From positions 385,442,456-385,506,455 of the forward strand of contig NC_077228.1 in NCBI RefSeq assembly GCF_027887165.1: a stretch of DNA of 64,000 nucleotides, read 5' to 3'. This stretch comes from Monodelphis domestica. Taxonomy: Eukaryota > Chordata > Mammalia > Didelphimorphia > Didelphidae. The translations under genes and the position numbers were made by a program. Each line of letters starts with the position of its first letter. The stretch's first letter is position 1. Shown here in pieces: positions 40,767 to 55,800 of this stretch. The notes beneath the pieces were generated by a model. It had not been told where the DNA came from and did no database searches. It saw only the letters and a list, made by a program, of their open reading frames with translations.

Positions 40767-40885
40767 TTATGACAAAGATTCTGCTGACTCAGCTAACTTG
40801 GATGCACTGTCATTGAGGGGAGTTTCACTCGAGGTTCCCAGGTCTCCATTTTCATGTCCATCAATTACTGGTTTCTTATTAAAAC
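40767..40885 (-). CDS. GOPC: GOPC last coding exon
   Basis: 119 nt including TAA at 40769-40767, acceptor TTTTTTCAG. It encodes [20 protein letters not shown], then [19 protein letters not shown] and stop. The first part aligns with human GOPC; the last residues do not (human ends near HKKSY, from memory). Confidence 0.88.
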
Positions 40886-43800
40886 CTGAAAAAAGAGAGG
40901 TATAATAAAACAAACATGTATATTAATAGGATAAAGAATAATTTTAATACCTTTACTTCATTCTCTAAGGGAAAACCTACTATAATAATTATTAGTTAGG
41001 TGAGAAAACATGCCCTAAACTATTAATAGGGCTTGTTAGTCTTAACAAGAGGCTACTCTAATTTTGCACAAGATGTCATTTATCACTAGGTTTACTCATA
41101 ATGTGTAAATTTTGATTATCAGCAATTTCTGGATATTTGCATTAATGAAATCAAGTAGTACAGATGACTCAAAAAATAGCAGGTAATAAAATTAATTTCT
41201 ATTGTACTTTGGAATGCATTCTACTGTCACTTTAGCTAAATGATTACCACTGCTATTAAAATTACTTTGCAATTGCATCATTGCAATTGCAATAAGTGAT
41301 TTTAATTGATAGAAATTTTAGAAGAAAGCAACGAGAACTAAGCTAATATAAAAATTTGAGGTTGGATTAACTACAATATGGATAATCTCTACACAAACAA
41401 ACATAATGTAACCCTATTATTTGTAAGCTTTTGAAGAATGGATATGTAATATGGCGATCTATGGACATATCATTGCACTAGAATAAACATCCCTTTCACA
41501 TAATTTAGATAATGTCTCATGGAATATTACAACTTATACAAATAACTCAATCTGAAAGGATTAAAATAATATCCAGTTACTTAGCATTGCCTCTCAAGAT
41601 AAAATAATAAGTAAAGAAACACTACTCCTTTGACTTCTCCAGTAGTTTGCTAAAGATATTTGTCATCAAACAACTACTAATTAGTAGGGTTTTAAAAAAC
41701 AAAGTCAAATATCTACTTTAGGAATCTAAACACATTACTTTACCTTGTAATAGTTTTATGTCCCCGCTTGCACCTTTCCGATGAGCAACAGGATTTCCAC
41801 TTCCCTCTAATTCATCAAGATACAAACGATAACGGTGTCCACTCTCATCCTCATACTCCACATTTTCATCATCAGAATCTACCTCAGGAGCAACATAAAC
41901 TACTTCAAACTCAATCTCTCCTCTCTAAATTGGTAGGGTGAGGAAGAAAAGAAGAAAGTTATATTTCTCTCGGTTAAGCACTTCTAAATTCTAAAGGATC
42001 ATTGCATTTGAAAAAAGACAAATTTCAAACTTTTTTAAAAAATTAATTTTAATTCAACTGATGGAAAGAATTATATCAATGTACTAATAAAGTTAATCTA
42101 TGACAAGTTATAATTTCCATTAATACACTTAATAACATGGTACTTATTTTACCTCAGGCAGAAATTCACCATAAAAACTATAATAAATAATTTTGTATTC
42201 ATTTTAAACTTGTACTATTGAATCTGAAGATATAGATCTTCCTCTGAATAACTAGAATAAGCTTTTAAATATCAGTATAAACTTTTTTGTCTATTTACTA
42301 GCTTTCAAAAATTTAAGAAGTATTTTACTAGATTTAGAACTTCCAATGACTTATGGACAATATTATATTTGAGGATTATTCTAATCATAATTATAACTTA
42401 TACTTGTGAGTCTGTCTACTTTTAAAAAAAATTTTTACTAATGGTATGTTATTTTAGAAAATGCCAAGTTCTTCCTTAGCTATGTGGCTACAAGCAGCTT
42501 CCAATAAATCTGGTAGAATCTGCCTAGGACCTAATGATTAAAGAAGTCGTCTTACTAGATGACCTTTTAAAAGAAATGTATAATGTGTTCTGTTCTTTTT
42601 ATATCAGCATGTAAATCTTAATTTGTTCTATATTTAGAAGAAATAATTGTTTTATCTGGTACCAACCATAAGTTCTTCCCTAGTTCTATTTCTCAGGGCT
42701 TTTTCCTACCTTTGACTAAAGCTAGTCTTTCTACCTTTGTTCTTGATTCCATTCTCTCTTATCTCTAAGCCAATTGTCAATGGCTTCCTGTCATTTATTT
42801 TTTAATCTTTCCCTGTCCTTTGGACCATTCCTATCTGTCTATAAACATACCCAGGTCTTCTCAATGTTATAAGAAAGGAATAAAAAACCAAAAAACAAAT
42901 GACTATCATCTTTATCCTTCTTCTCCTTCATATTCTCAACAGTTTCAGAGAAAAGCTGAAAATTTTGCCATGCCGTTTATAGAAGAGAACCCCTCTGTAA
43001 TCTTTGGGTGGACTCTGCATTAGAGTCTCTTGGAAGTAGCACATTTTTACTTAGAAGAGGTCAAAGAGATAATGATTAGAAAAAACTAAGTTGATCAATC
43101 ATGTAATAATGATTCCCAGTCCACAGCTATGCCACATTACTTGAATTTGTACTTCAGTGTTGCTGAAGCATTCCCCTCGTCCATACTAAGGCCTAAGTGC
43201 CCTTGTGACTGCATTCATTCACAAGTTGACCCACTCTAGTTAGAAGTATAGCTATGAGCTTTTATGACTTTAGAAGCGATTCCCCTGCCACATCAGGCCC
43301 TTCAGCAACAGACCCTAAGCAAATATAAACTAGCCACCTGCAGATGGTAAAAATGGACAAACTAGATTTTAGCAAGCCAAAAATCCAGATCCCAACAAGC
43401 ATTTCAGGTGTTAGTACTGACACTTTATACTTTCTAGTATATATATTCTTACCCTTGTTATAGGAAAAGTTAAGTAAGGTGTGTGTTTGCAATGGGCAGC
43501 AGAATGCAGAGTTTTGGAATTCTGGGGTAGAGCAACTGCTGTTGGAGAGAGACAATTGATCGTGGGGACACTGTGGCTTTTCTCTCTTTGGGTGAACCTG
43601 AGATTAGCTTTTTTCCTGTGGCATTTGACTGCCTGATCTTCACATCCTACCTGCTGTTTGGATTATCCTGTTACTCTGTTGGCTATTTGACATCTGCCGA
43701 GTTCCTGTGTTGCTCTTGTGACAACTGACAGCTGATCGTGAGACCATCATTGGGCCCTGTCAGACTTACACACAGACCCTTTTCTTAGATCATCAAAAGG

Positions 43801-46800
43801 GGGGCTTAGTGTTAACCTAGCTGAGTATAGTAATTTGGAGTTATATAAGAGTATCAGAGTAGAATAGGGAAACACTCTGAAGCAATCTCTGTGAAGAGAT
43901 TTGTAGATCTGGGGAGGTGTAGATAGTTATAAGAGTAAGTTATAACCAAATCCCTTCTAACCTGTCCTTATTGTATTAAACAACTGTTATTTTATAACAT
44001 AGGGCTCTGTGTGTGTCTTATCTCAGGGTTTGGCTCTGCCTGAACTGGGTCTGGGTGGCCTTCCCAAAACCAGGTTACTCTTCTGATACTGGCCTAAATA
44101 ATAAATAACATCCAATCCCATTCCCAAATCCCTTAAGTCACTCAATAAGTCATTTTTAAAATAACTACTATGAATCTGATAGGCATTGAGGATACAAATA
44201 CAAAAGTAAAACAAGTGCTTGGACTTAAGGAGATTACAAACTATATTAATATGTAATTTTACCTTAATGGATTATATTTATGGCTATGCCTTCTGCTTAT
44301 GAGTTTTTTGAGTTGTTGGCTTTCCCCTTTTCCCACCCAAATCATTACCTGACAACCAGCATCCAAAAATAAGCCTCTCTACCAAATGTTAAGTCTTTAG
44401 AAATAAAAAAAAATCTATTTTTAGTTGTGTTTTCTTTATTGTTTTACATTTCTATGTGGTTTTTATTCATGTTTAAAATATACTTCAGATATTTCAGAAT
44501 CAATTTCTAACCTAATCTAGATCTCTTGCTAGACAAGTCTGAGAAGAAAAGATTTTCCTTTAAAAAAATTTATTGACACTTTTTGTTTTTATATCACTTA
44601 CACTTCCTAGTATCTTCTCCCCTCCCTCTGAGAGCACCACCACTTATAAGAAAAAAAAATACATCAGGAAAACTAATCAAGATAGCAAATCAAGTACATT
44701 ATTATGTGCAGTGTTCCATATTTCTATTTCCCCCACCTTTCCAAAGAAAAGAGGTAGGTTCATTCTCATATTACTTCTTTGGAGACATGCTTGATTATTA
44801 TAATTCCACTGCATTATTTCATAAAGTTTTCTTTAATGTGTGTCTGACTAGAGTTCAAAAAGTCTCACAACTTCAACAGTGAAATAATCTCAATATCTTG
44901 ATACCTCAGAGGACTTAAAGTAAAGTAAAAAGGTTGCAGGCTTACAAGTTTTCACATAATAAAAGATCTAACTGATAGTCACAACTATATAAACACAAGT
45001 GAACTTGCCTGCTGGGAAAGAATAGTTACAGCTTCTTTATGCTTAGCATCTCTCAGGTTAACTCCATTGACTGCCAGAATAGCATCTCCAACATGCAGTC
45101 CTCCACAACGATCAGCAGGTTGTCCAGGATGGATTTCAGAGATAAGAATTGGAACACCATGTTCCTTTCCACCCTACCAGCAGGATAATTTTATTAACAA
45201 ATTATAGTCATAGTCAAAATGATCAAGTTCACTTAACATTCAAATAAAATCACAAAAAGATTTTCATGAAAACTAAGGAACTTTAAAAGTTCTTTTCTAG
45301 TAAAGGATGATTATGTATATACAAAGTCTAAATTAAAATAATCTATATAATATCAAAGATCAAAAATAAAATTCTTTTATCAAGAAACTGTAATATTTAT
45401 TATACCAACTACCTACAAGTTGCTCAGGAAAAAAAGACTAAAAAAAAACCTTTCTATTCTATTGAAGTTACTGGTCTTGTTTTTCCTCAACAGACCTTTT
45501 ACAATTTTAAAAGCAAATTTCTACTCTTGAAAAATCTATACTACAAATGTATAGGACACTAACTCTTCTCTACTAATTTTATAAAAGAATTGATGACAAG
45601 TTAATATCTAAAATAGCCAAATCAATGTATACATTTACAATGTCATTATTAAACTAAATATAGAACCCAGAGGTAAATGAATATGTATAGTTTCTTCATC
45701 AAACATAAATGAAATTTAAAGAATAGTAATCTTAATTATCCATCCAGAACTAAGGTCTCAGAGCCTCTAAGCATCAAAGCTATCACAAAGTCCATGTCCT
45801 TATAAAGGAGATGGGACAATTCCCAGGCCTCTCAACTAGGACATATATAAATTAAGTAAAAGAATAGAAGCTGATCAGACAAGCAGAGAGCAATGACAGA
45901 TAACAAAAGGACCTTAAAACAAAAACAAAAAGAAAAAACCCACAAAAATAATAGGCCCATTTAGTATAACAATGAAGAGCTTCGCCTCCATTTCTTGGTA
46001 TCATTTTTATTTACAATCATAAATAAAATTATGATAATCCTAAACCTTCATCAAAAAATAGTTTAAAATGTTTAAAAATCACTTTTGGCATTTAAAGAAG
46101 ATAAACTTAAGTTACCTTCAAAAGGCTAATTCACTGTTTTACAACATAATAGCTTGGACTATAAATCTAAGTAACATTAAATTGTGTTGTTGTCAATTAA
46201 TCATTTGACGAAAATGTGTAAACTTGTTCAATTTGGTAAGTACATTTACTCATGAGAACTATGGTACAGCTCAGAGATTAACTATGACTCCAGAAAAACA
46301 AAATGGTATTTTATTTAAGTTATCTGATAAATTTAATGAAACCTCTCCATCACAACAATTCCTTAATAAATGTGTCTGAGTTTTGCAACTTAAAGATAAT
46401 TTCTTTATAGGCTGCCTGGATTGGATTTTGAATGGAAATTTTAAAATACTCTCTTTCCCAGACTTTGTGTTTAAGGCTTTTGTCAGAAACTCATACAGGA
46501 AACATTTCTTTTACAAAAGGGACTTTTTTCTTCTCTACCTTTGTGTTTTTGTTGGTCTTGAACTCACACCCAAGAGGAAAAACTTCAAGGCCCAAATGAT
46601 TGTATAATAATTAATTATGTCTGACACTTTTTGATGCCATTTGCAATTTTCTTGCCAAAGCCACTGAAGTGGCTTATCTCCTTTTCCAGATCATTTTACA
46701 GATAAGGAAACGTAGGCAAACTGAGTTAAGTGACTTGCCCAGAGTCACACAGCTGGTAAATGTCTTAAGTCTGGATTTGAATTCAGATCTTCCTGTGTCT

Positions 46801-49800
46801 AGGTCCAGTTCTTTATCTACTGTACCACCACCTGGTTGCCCTGGAATATGAATTTTCAGGATTAATATCTATAGATCTATAATTATGAGTCATTTCAGTG
46901 CCTCAGGATAATTGAAATGTTTTAGTATTTATTTTAAAACAGATCCATAACTCTGCTAAGGATATGGAGAAGACTGTAAATAAAATTAATCATTTTGGTT
47001 TTGTAAAATGCAAAAAAAAAAAAGGCTAATTCATCACTTTATTTTTTGAAGGAGAATTACTTGCATTTGTTAAAACTAAATTAAACTCTGGGTCTTAATT
47101 TCCATAGTTTATTAATATTTACTTGAGTAAGAGAAAGCAGACAAATATAGTGAAAAGCCTATTTCTAACTAGCCACATTAGGGCTTCTCCACATGGCTCT
47201 CTAAGCCACCTTTCTTTCACCATGAGCCCAAGTGAATAGAGAAAGGCCAATTCCTGGAACTCCCTCTTTTATTTCTTCCCTTTACCCTGGATCCATAACC
47301 TGATCCTTTCCAGGTCAATGTGCCTAGGTCACTATCCCATGACCCATGCTGGAACACTCTGACATGACATAGCACACACAGTATATATAGGTAGGAGCCC
47401 AGTACGTGATATTGGGAGGGGGGTTCCCTTCACACATATTAAATGCAATTAGAAAAAGCACTAGAAAGAGAATGACTTCTTACTGTAATTGAAATGCCAA
47501 GTCCTTCATGATCTTCTTTGAGAAGAAGAACCTTTCTGATTGGACCAACACCTTGACTTTTCTTTAAGGAATCTTGATCCTAGTTAAAACAAAACTTTTA
47601 AAATTAAATTAAGCCTTTTGAATAAAATTATACTAAAAGACGTTAACTCATTAAAGGCCACCATATAACCTTCATTTAGAAATCCTTATTTCGGGGAAGG
47701 CAACAGGTTGTCAAATAATAGTTGTCATGAACTATGGGGTAAATAAAAAATCTTAGAAGATAAAATTGGATAACTTTACTTAGAAGTATGGTAAAGATTC
47801 ATATACTTTTTGAACTATCCATTTTAAATTTTAACTGTCAGCTCAATGACTCATAAATTATTTTCAACCTAGGCTAAGTAACTAAAGAAGAAACACAAGG
47901 CTTTCCACTCTGGATATTCACACTCCTGTGCCCTCAGGAATATATATGTACTCCTACTGTCTTTCTTGCCCTACCTTTTCTATCATCACTCAATTTTAAT
48001 AGTAAGAGAAAAAAATATAGACTATACAAAGAAAGGTGATTATCCTGCATGCCATCCTGCAACATGAATTGAAGAATCTTACTTCCCAGTACAGGTTTGC
48101 CACCTATAGTTTGGAAAAGATTAATGGAACTAATAAAAAAACTATTGTATAATTTTATCCTTGCAGACCATCCCTTATTACTTATACATACAAACCCACC
48201 ACTACCTCCCAAACATGCCAAAAACATACACTTCTAATGCCAAAAGTGTGAAGGAGTTCAGGGGGAAGGGCTTATTGAGAATGGAAGACGCAGAAGCAAT
48301 AGGTGTAACCAGCAATATACTAGGTATTCATCAATTCTTGGTAAAAATAGATTTTATGGAGATATAAACATCATTTCATTGTCTTGGAACTATTCCTCTT
48401 GCAAATACAAAATACTCACATAGGGGCATCTAGGTGGCACAATGGCTAGAACACCAGGCCTAGGGCCAAAATACTCACATGAGCCAAAATGGTAGTAATT
48501 TCATTAGAGTAAGATTTTTTTCTTTAAGGGCAGCTGTTGCAATCAGATTTGATTTGGATTTAGCTGAATGAGAAGTAAAACCAAGGAATACAGTTGTAGT
48601 GGTGAAAGCATATTATTCTATGTACATCTCAGACTCTATCTTCATTAATTCAAGATCAGAGAGTGTCAATATCCCCAAATCTGTGTTTTAAATTTGGTAA
48701 TCAAATTAATCTTAACATGTTAATCAAACCATATTTGTCTATATACTGTACACAGAAACTGATAATTTATATAAACAACATTATTTAGTTAATTTTACTT
48801 ATTATATAGATGGACTGACTTTAGGGATAAGAAATTGTGGTAACAAATATACCCATTAGACCAACTCTCTTGATTATGTTAGACCTAATTAGGGATTTAA
48901 GGAAAATTTTGAAATATGACCCACAGTATTTGTACCATAATTCTTAAGGCTACTATTGATCACCACTTTCTAAAGTACCACTATAAGTGGCAGGTATTCC
49001 AAGGGCTGGTGAAACCTTTAGGAGCTATTAAGATATTTAAAAATGATTTTGCATATAAAATGAATATACAGCAGTCTTTTATTGTGGATTTAATGAAGAG
49101 CTCTTCCTGAAGAGACTGAAATTAACATAGACCCATTAAACAATAGATTTCAACAGAAAACGGGTTAGTTGTAGGAGGATTAAAAAACATACATGTCCTG
49201 GCGGTGCTTGCATTGATCGTTTCAAGTCATTACGTCCTCTGCAGGCTCTAATAACTGTTTTATGACGATGCAGGTGGATCTCAGCTTCTAGTTGGTTCCA
49301 AAGTTTATCATGAGCAGGTCCCTTCATATCTCGACCTAGTAACTGGATCTGTTGGACTCTTTATTTAAAAGAAAAAAAAAATCATTCAGTTTATCTATAT
49401 GGCTAGCACCATACTACAGTGCTATAAGAAACACGAGAGAAATATAACACAACCCTTGCCTTAATGCATCTTATAATCTTGTTGGGAAGACAAATACTCA
49501 TTTGAAACAATGAGAGAATAACACAATACTTAATATTTAATAAATTAAGTAATAATTTCAACAAAATCAAGTGCAAGTGCCTAGTTAAAAAAATAAGGAT
49601 GTGGTATTAAGAGAAGAAATCCAAATGGGCAGGATTTGTCAAGGTCACGGAAGAAGTGAAGCTTAAGACAGGCTTTGAAGACTGGGTAAGATTTAGATGG
49701 CAGAAGTTGGTGACAGCTCCAGGAAAGGGAAATAATCTGAACAAAACACAAATATGAAAGGAACTATATGCAGTAGATAAGCAAGAAAGCATAATTGGCA

Positions 49801-52800
49801 ATATCAGGAGGAACTTCTTGTAGAATGGTGGTGAAAAGGCTGGCTCCATAAAATGGAATGAAACTTTAGATAACCTTGAATTGCATGATGAAGAAGAATT
49901 TGAACTTTAAATTATAGGCAAACAGAGTGAGTATTAATAAGATCTGTAGGCACAGGGATGGTGGTAGTGTGATATAAAATAAGAGACCAATTATAGGATT
50001 ACTTCAGGAGTCTAAACAAGTGAAAAAACTGCTATTTATGTACTCCTTATAAACTTTCCTTAGAATAAGGAGTTCCTGATGAAGAAATTCTCTCTACCAA
50101 TGCTGATCACTAATTATTGTATAACTTATAGTCTTAGATACCTAGAGCACTACAAGTAGCATCTTGCTCAGGATCACAGAACCAGCAATATGTCAGACAG
50201 GACTTTACCCAGGACTTTCTGATTCTAAAGGCCAGCTCTCAATTTCATTGCATCGTCTATCTAAAATGACTAACTACATTAATTTTAAGTCCTTTCTAAT
50301 ATATGGAACATATGTCACCAATATTAATTTCTTGAAAGTAAGTTCTACTCAACTGCAAAAATGTTTCCAGAGTAAAGGTTATTGTTGTAATCTCATTTAT
50401 CACAGGAAATGATCTAAGGAACAAATATGTGAACAGATATCATTGAATATCCAGTCATATTCTTAAACATAAAAACTCTATCCACTCTTAAAAATGTATA
50501 GAAATCCACTTTTACCCACCTTCCTGCCAATTCTTTATCCAAGTACTTGGCCGCCAGTCTCGCTCCATAAACTTCTGCCTGGAGAACTGCTATGTGTCTA
50601 CGAAGAGCTTCATTCTCCTTTCTTAATAGCTTCACCTCTGCTTCAAGTTGAGCTTCTTTCATTTTTTCTTTTTTATTTGCTTCAAGCTCTCTCTCCTAAC
50701 ATAATTTTAAAAATATAATTTACTGACAATATTAGCAAGAATCCGTAGGAATAGCATCCCACCTTTAGCAAAGACAAAAACATCTAAAGCAATCTAAAGC
50801 AATTATTAAATGTAACTTTATCTGTACAGGGAATTCCAAGCAAGAAAATTCCCTTCACTGATGAAGATCAACATCTATTATGCAGCTTAGAGTCTAATAG
50901 TGTTATCTAGAGCAGAATCACAAAATCTCTGTGTGAGAAAAGGGGCCTGAACTCAAGTCTCCCTAACTCAGGCTGGCTCTCTAGTCATTACAAATTGGAC
51001 AGTTAATACATAGTATATGTAAAAATAAATGAATTACAATGCTATGAGTATTTTTTTTCAAAATAGATCAAACTTTCATATTTAACTACATCTCCCTAAA
51101 TCACCAAATCATCTTCTCTTAAGACAAAAGAAGTTATTAATTCAAACAGAAAACCTAAGGATTTGAACATGCTTAGATCCTGATGTCATCAGCCTAATAA
51201 AATGCTATGTATGCCTTGCTTTTTGTTCAGTTGGTCTGTTGTAATTCCTTTTACAAAAAAAATAATATACAAAAATTCTATTCACTGAGCATTTCTTTTA
51301 ACAATCATTTGATCTGTGAAAACATGGGAAAGACTCTACTTTTAAGAAACTGCTTTCCTAATACTAGGAAATTTTTCAGAAAAAAAAATGGCAAAATACT
51401 ATCTCAGTAGAAACAAGTAAGCTTAATTTTATATTATAACCATGTTATTAATAAATTCCACACAAGAAAAAATGAAATAGTAGAATCTGTTTCAACACTA
51501 AATTTAGATAAACTTCAAAGGAAAAGAGTTAGGGGCTAAAAGGTTAGTACATTAGTCATCTCACAAATAATTATCTAATAAAGATCAGTAACTATAAAGA
51601 TAGATTAAGCCCATAAAAATAATCTGCCATCACCACTAGGCCTATATCCAAAACGGCAAATAACAAAGCATGATGACTTGAATTTTGCCTATCTTTTAGC
51701 AAATCTAGTAAAAAAAATGAAATCACTAGCAGTACAAACAGAAAAAGTGAAAATAGTTTAATGTAAAAGTTGAATCTATCCAATATCCAATATCAATAAA
51801 ACTCAGTTTGTGTTAGTTAAAATCAAAGACATGAAGAGAGGCAACATCATATAGTGGCCAGAAAATTGCATTTGCAGTCAGGTAAAAGCTACATTCAAAT
51901 CTCACCTGAGATGTTTAATACAGCTGGGTAATTCATAAACTCTGAGTATATTTCCTGAACTGTAAAATGGGAATGATCATAATAGCTATTAGGAGTACAG
52001 AGTTCTGAATAAGATATTATAGAAGGCAAAAGGTATAAACTTACAGCCAAGAATAACTTACTCAGCAAAATGGGTTGTGAGGGGAATGTTAATGAAAAAG
52101 GGCTTTTCAAGTATCCCTGATGAAAAGACCAGAACTGTGTAGAAATTTTAAAGTTAAAGTACAGGCATTAAGAGAAACATAAAAAGGTAACATAACTGAA
52201 CAACCACAAAGGATTAATAAAAAGATAAACTGGTAACTTTCTATTGGGAGACATAATACATGTGTCTACTCTACTGCTCTACTCACTACTAACCATCAGG
52301 AATCACAGAGAGAATCTAATTAGACAGAAGACCTCTGGCCTGACAGAACAGAATGAGGAGTGGTTGTGTTATATCTTGACAATTTTAAAAGAATGGAAAT
52401 TGAAAGGAAGGAGGAATAACCTGGGATTAGAGTTGAGGTGGGGACCCCAGACACAGGGGAAAAAATGAAACAAGCAAGTATTTCTTATGTACCTACTATG
52501 TGCTCAACACAGCGATAACTGCTTTACAAACCTTATCTCATTTGATTCTCACAACAACCCTGAGAGGTAGATGCTATTATTATCCTCTTTTTACAGTTGG
52601 TAGACAGAAGTTAAGGGACTTGCCCAGGATCATACAGCTAGGAAGTGTCTGAGGTCAAATTTGAACCCAGGACCTTCCATCTCTAGGGTTAGCTCTCAAT
52701 CTACTAAGCCACCTAGTTGCTCCTTAAATGAACAGTCCATGATAATGATTCCTGATGTTGACATTCTGAGATAAAACCTGATTGTTTTTTTTTTTAATTT

Positions 52801-55800
52801 TACCTGCTAAGGTCAGAGCCCATATAAACTTATTAAGCACTTGAAAATAGCCATTCCTTAACCTGTCTGCTGAAATCTAATCCTTCCTTCAAGACCCACT
52901 GGTACGAATCCTCCCATAAAACAAACCTTCCTGATCCTTTTTAATTCTCAAGGTAAAGTATTATCTTCCTTTTCAACTTTTTTTATAGATTTTGTCTAGC
53001 TTTTCTTTGCTCTTATCACAATTTAGTGTATTATCATACTTACTTGTATACCTCTCTCTCTTTTTTAATCTTTACTTTCCATCTTAGTAACAACTCTAAG
53101 ACAGAAGGGCAAAGTCTTGGGGCAAGTGACTTGTCCAAAGTCACATAGCTAGGAAGTGTCTGTGGACAGATCTGAACCCAGAACCTCCTAATTGCAGATC
53201 TGGTGCTTTATTTACTGCTCCATCTGGCTGCCCCTGTATATATATCCTATACCCCCACCATCAGGCTGCATGTCTCTTGTAGGCAGGAACTTTAACATCT
53301 TTACAAGTGTTGAAATGAATGTAGTACACTAAGCAATCTGAAAAAAAAAAAAAACTTGTATTTCTATGCCTACCCCTATTCTTCTGCAAAGGAGTAATAG
53401 GGAGAAAGGACATGAGAGTGGAACACTGCATTTAGAGTCAAAATTTTTTGAGGTATTTATCAGTTCTGACAATTTTTCCTTTTTTCAAAAAAAAAAAGTA
53501 TTACAAAAGATGGCTCCCTGAGAGGCTAGAAATCAAGCAGAAAAAGACATAGAAATTTAAGCAATATAAAAAGCAAAGAGATTAATGAAAACTTATTTTT
53601 TAAACATCTTATGCTACAAATCAACCCATGAAAGAATATCACTTAAGAGAAATATTTTCTATATAAGGAACAAGTCATACAACCTAAGTTATACTATTAT
53701 TAGATAATAATGCAAAGGTATTATCTACATGCAAATTCTAATTAAGTGTAGTATAATATTTTTTTAAACCAAGAAAATTTCAGGAATTTGGCCAGATAAA
53801 GGTGATAAGGGAGTAGAAAGCAACAAGACTAGAAGACAACTGAAAAAACAATTTCTGTGTTCTTACTTTCCCCTGCATTTTTGCAAAAGAAAGTTTCAAA
53901 ACATCATTCTAAAAGAATAACCTTTTCAAAGACTTCTGAAAAGTTGCTACAACTTACATGCAATGATATAAGCAAAATCATGCGTATTCTTGAGCTCAAG
54001 ATTAGATTTAGAGAAATTTCAGTAATGTTACACTGAAGGAAAGAAAGTTGGCTAGAAATGGCCTCAGTTTTAAGTAACCTCTCACCCAGAGTCTCAAAGA
54101 GAACTTTATATTATTTAAAGCACTTATCACATTTTAAATTGCATTATAATTATTTGTATCCAAGACTTCCCTACCCTATCAAACAAATCTCCATGAGGGG
54201 CAAAAACCTGGACTTATTTGTCTTTGCCTCCTTGAGAAACCTGACAAAGCATCTCCCACAAGATGGGAAAATAGGTAGTTCTTTTGGAAGAAAGCAAAGT
54301 TTAGGTACCTCTCAGGGGCTAAATCACAAACAGTGACAGATTCTACTAAGGGTCAGAAAATAGCCAGGAAGAAGTGTTGTATAAAAGACTATAGAGTCAC
54401 CCATTGACCTTTCAAAAATTTTCACACATAACCATCAGTAAAATTTTAAAACACTAAGTACATTAATTTAGTATAAACACATACACACACTATAGAACAC
54501 ATACTAGTAAATAAGAGGGGGAAGATGCTATACTTACCAGTTCTTCCACAGAGGGGACAGACTTAAGATATAAGAAGAAAGTTTTATAATTAGAAACACA
54601 AGTGAATAAACAGATGAATTTAGTGGTAAAAATCACGATTGTTAGGCAAACTCCTCTACAACAAACAGAACTCTAAAAATAAGTCTGCAATATAAATTTG
54701 GCTATTTACAATAGCTTTTTCTGAATTTTTCTTCCCTTCCTCAACTTCCCATTCTCCCATTACTGGGGGAAAAAAATCAAATACTCCATGATCAAGTGTG
54801 TTTACACTCTAACATGAGGATGGAGTAAACAAAAATTATTAGAATATGCAATCTAAGGAGAAACTTCCTAACTCAGACATGGCTAACAAAGTAAATAATC
54901 AAACATTATTTTCAAATATTTTCTATCCTGGACCTGCTTATGGTCAACAATATTCACTGAATCTCTGTTATGAGTAAAGGTTTCCCTGCTTGTTCTTCCT
55001 CATCATGAAAGGAAATTATTTTAGTCAAGTTCTTTAGATTCACAGAATGTCAGAATAAAAATTGCATAATCCAAGCCCTAGCATTTTAAAGATGAGGAAA
55101 TAGCCCGAGGTCAGAGATATTAGATGGTAGAATAAGGAACTGAACCTTCACTTGGCTACCTGGCACAAACTAGACTTCATTCTGCCACACTATGCTTGTT
55201 CCAATTAAATTCCAGTATAATGAATATATTAGATTTTCCCCAGATAGGAGTGTAGTAATACAGAAAATAAAGCAGCATATTCAACTTAGATTTATTCAGT
55301 TATGAATTCTTACGTTATTTGCCTAATTACTTCCAGCAAGTACCCCAAATTATCAGAACTTTACATTTGAATTTTGTGAAATGAAGAAGGCAGGCAATAT
55401 AATCTCTATGTTCCATCCTAGCTCTATAAATCTATGATTCTAGTTGTCATACAATTTAACCTTCAGTAAATGTTTTTATATTAAAAATCTGTAATTTTTA
55501 TATTAATCTGAAGGATTTTTCTCATATTCAGAAATCTGTTACAAAAATTAGTTAAGTTAATGTCTGAAGCACTTTGTTGTCATAGGATAAAACAAATTAT
55601 ATCAAAATGCCATCTTACTACTGTTATTCAACTATAATAATAATATAAGCAGAAGTAAAGGTTTATATATGTTAACAAAAAAAATTGCACATAGTAAGTA
55701 ATCAGTAAATATATGTTGAATGAATGAAGTTAATGAAACTTCAAGGCTATCAGTAAAATATCCATGCCAAAGAAACTGAAATTGTTTCCTCCCTCTTGAA

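Larger units (their letters stand above)
41925..45008 (-). other. GOPC: GOPC GC-AG intron
   Basis: Mostly unique AT-rich DNA, with an LTR-like block at about 43480-44075 and an old L2/MIR-like patch at about 44150-44250. No other gene seen. Confidence 0.6.

Noticed and set aside
47150..47460. Possible LTR (TATATA and GC-richer text) in a GOPC intron
   Set aside because: No ends, no purine tract and no target duplication could be found.
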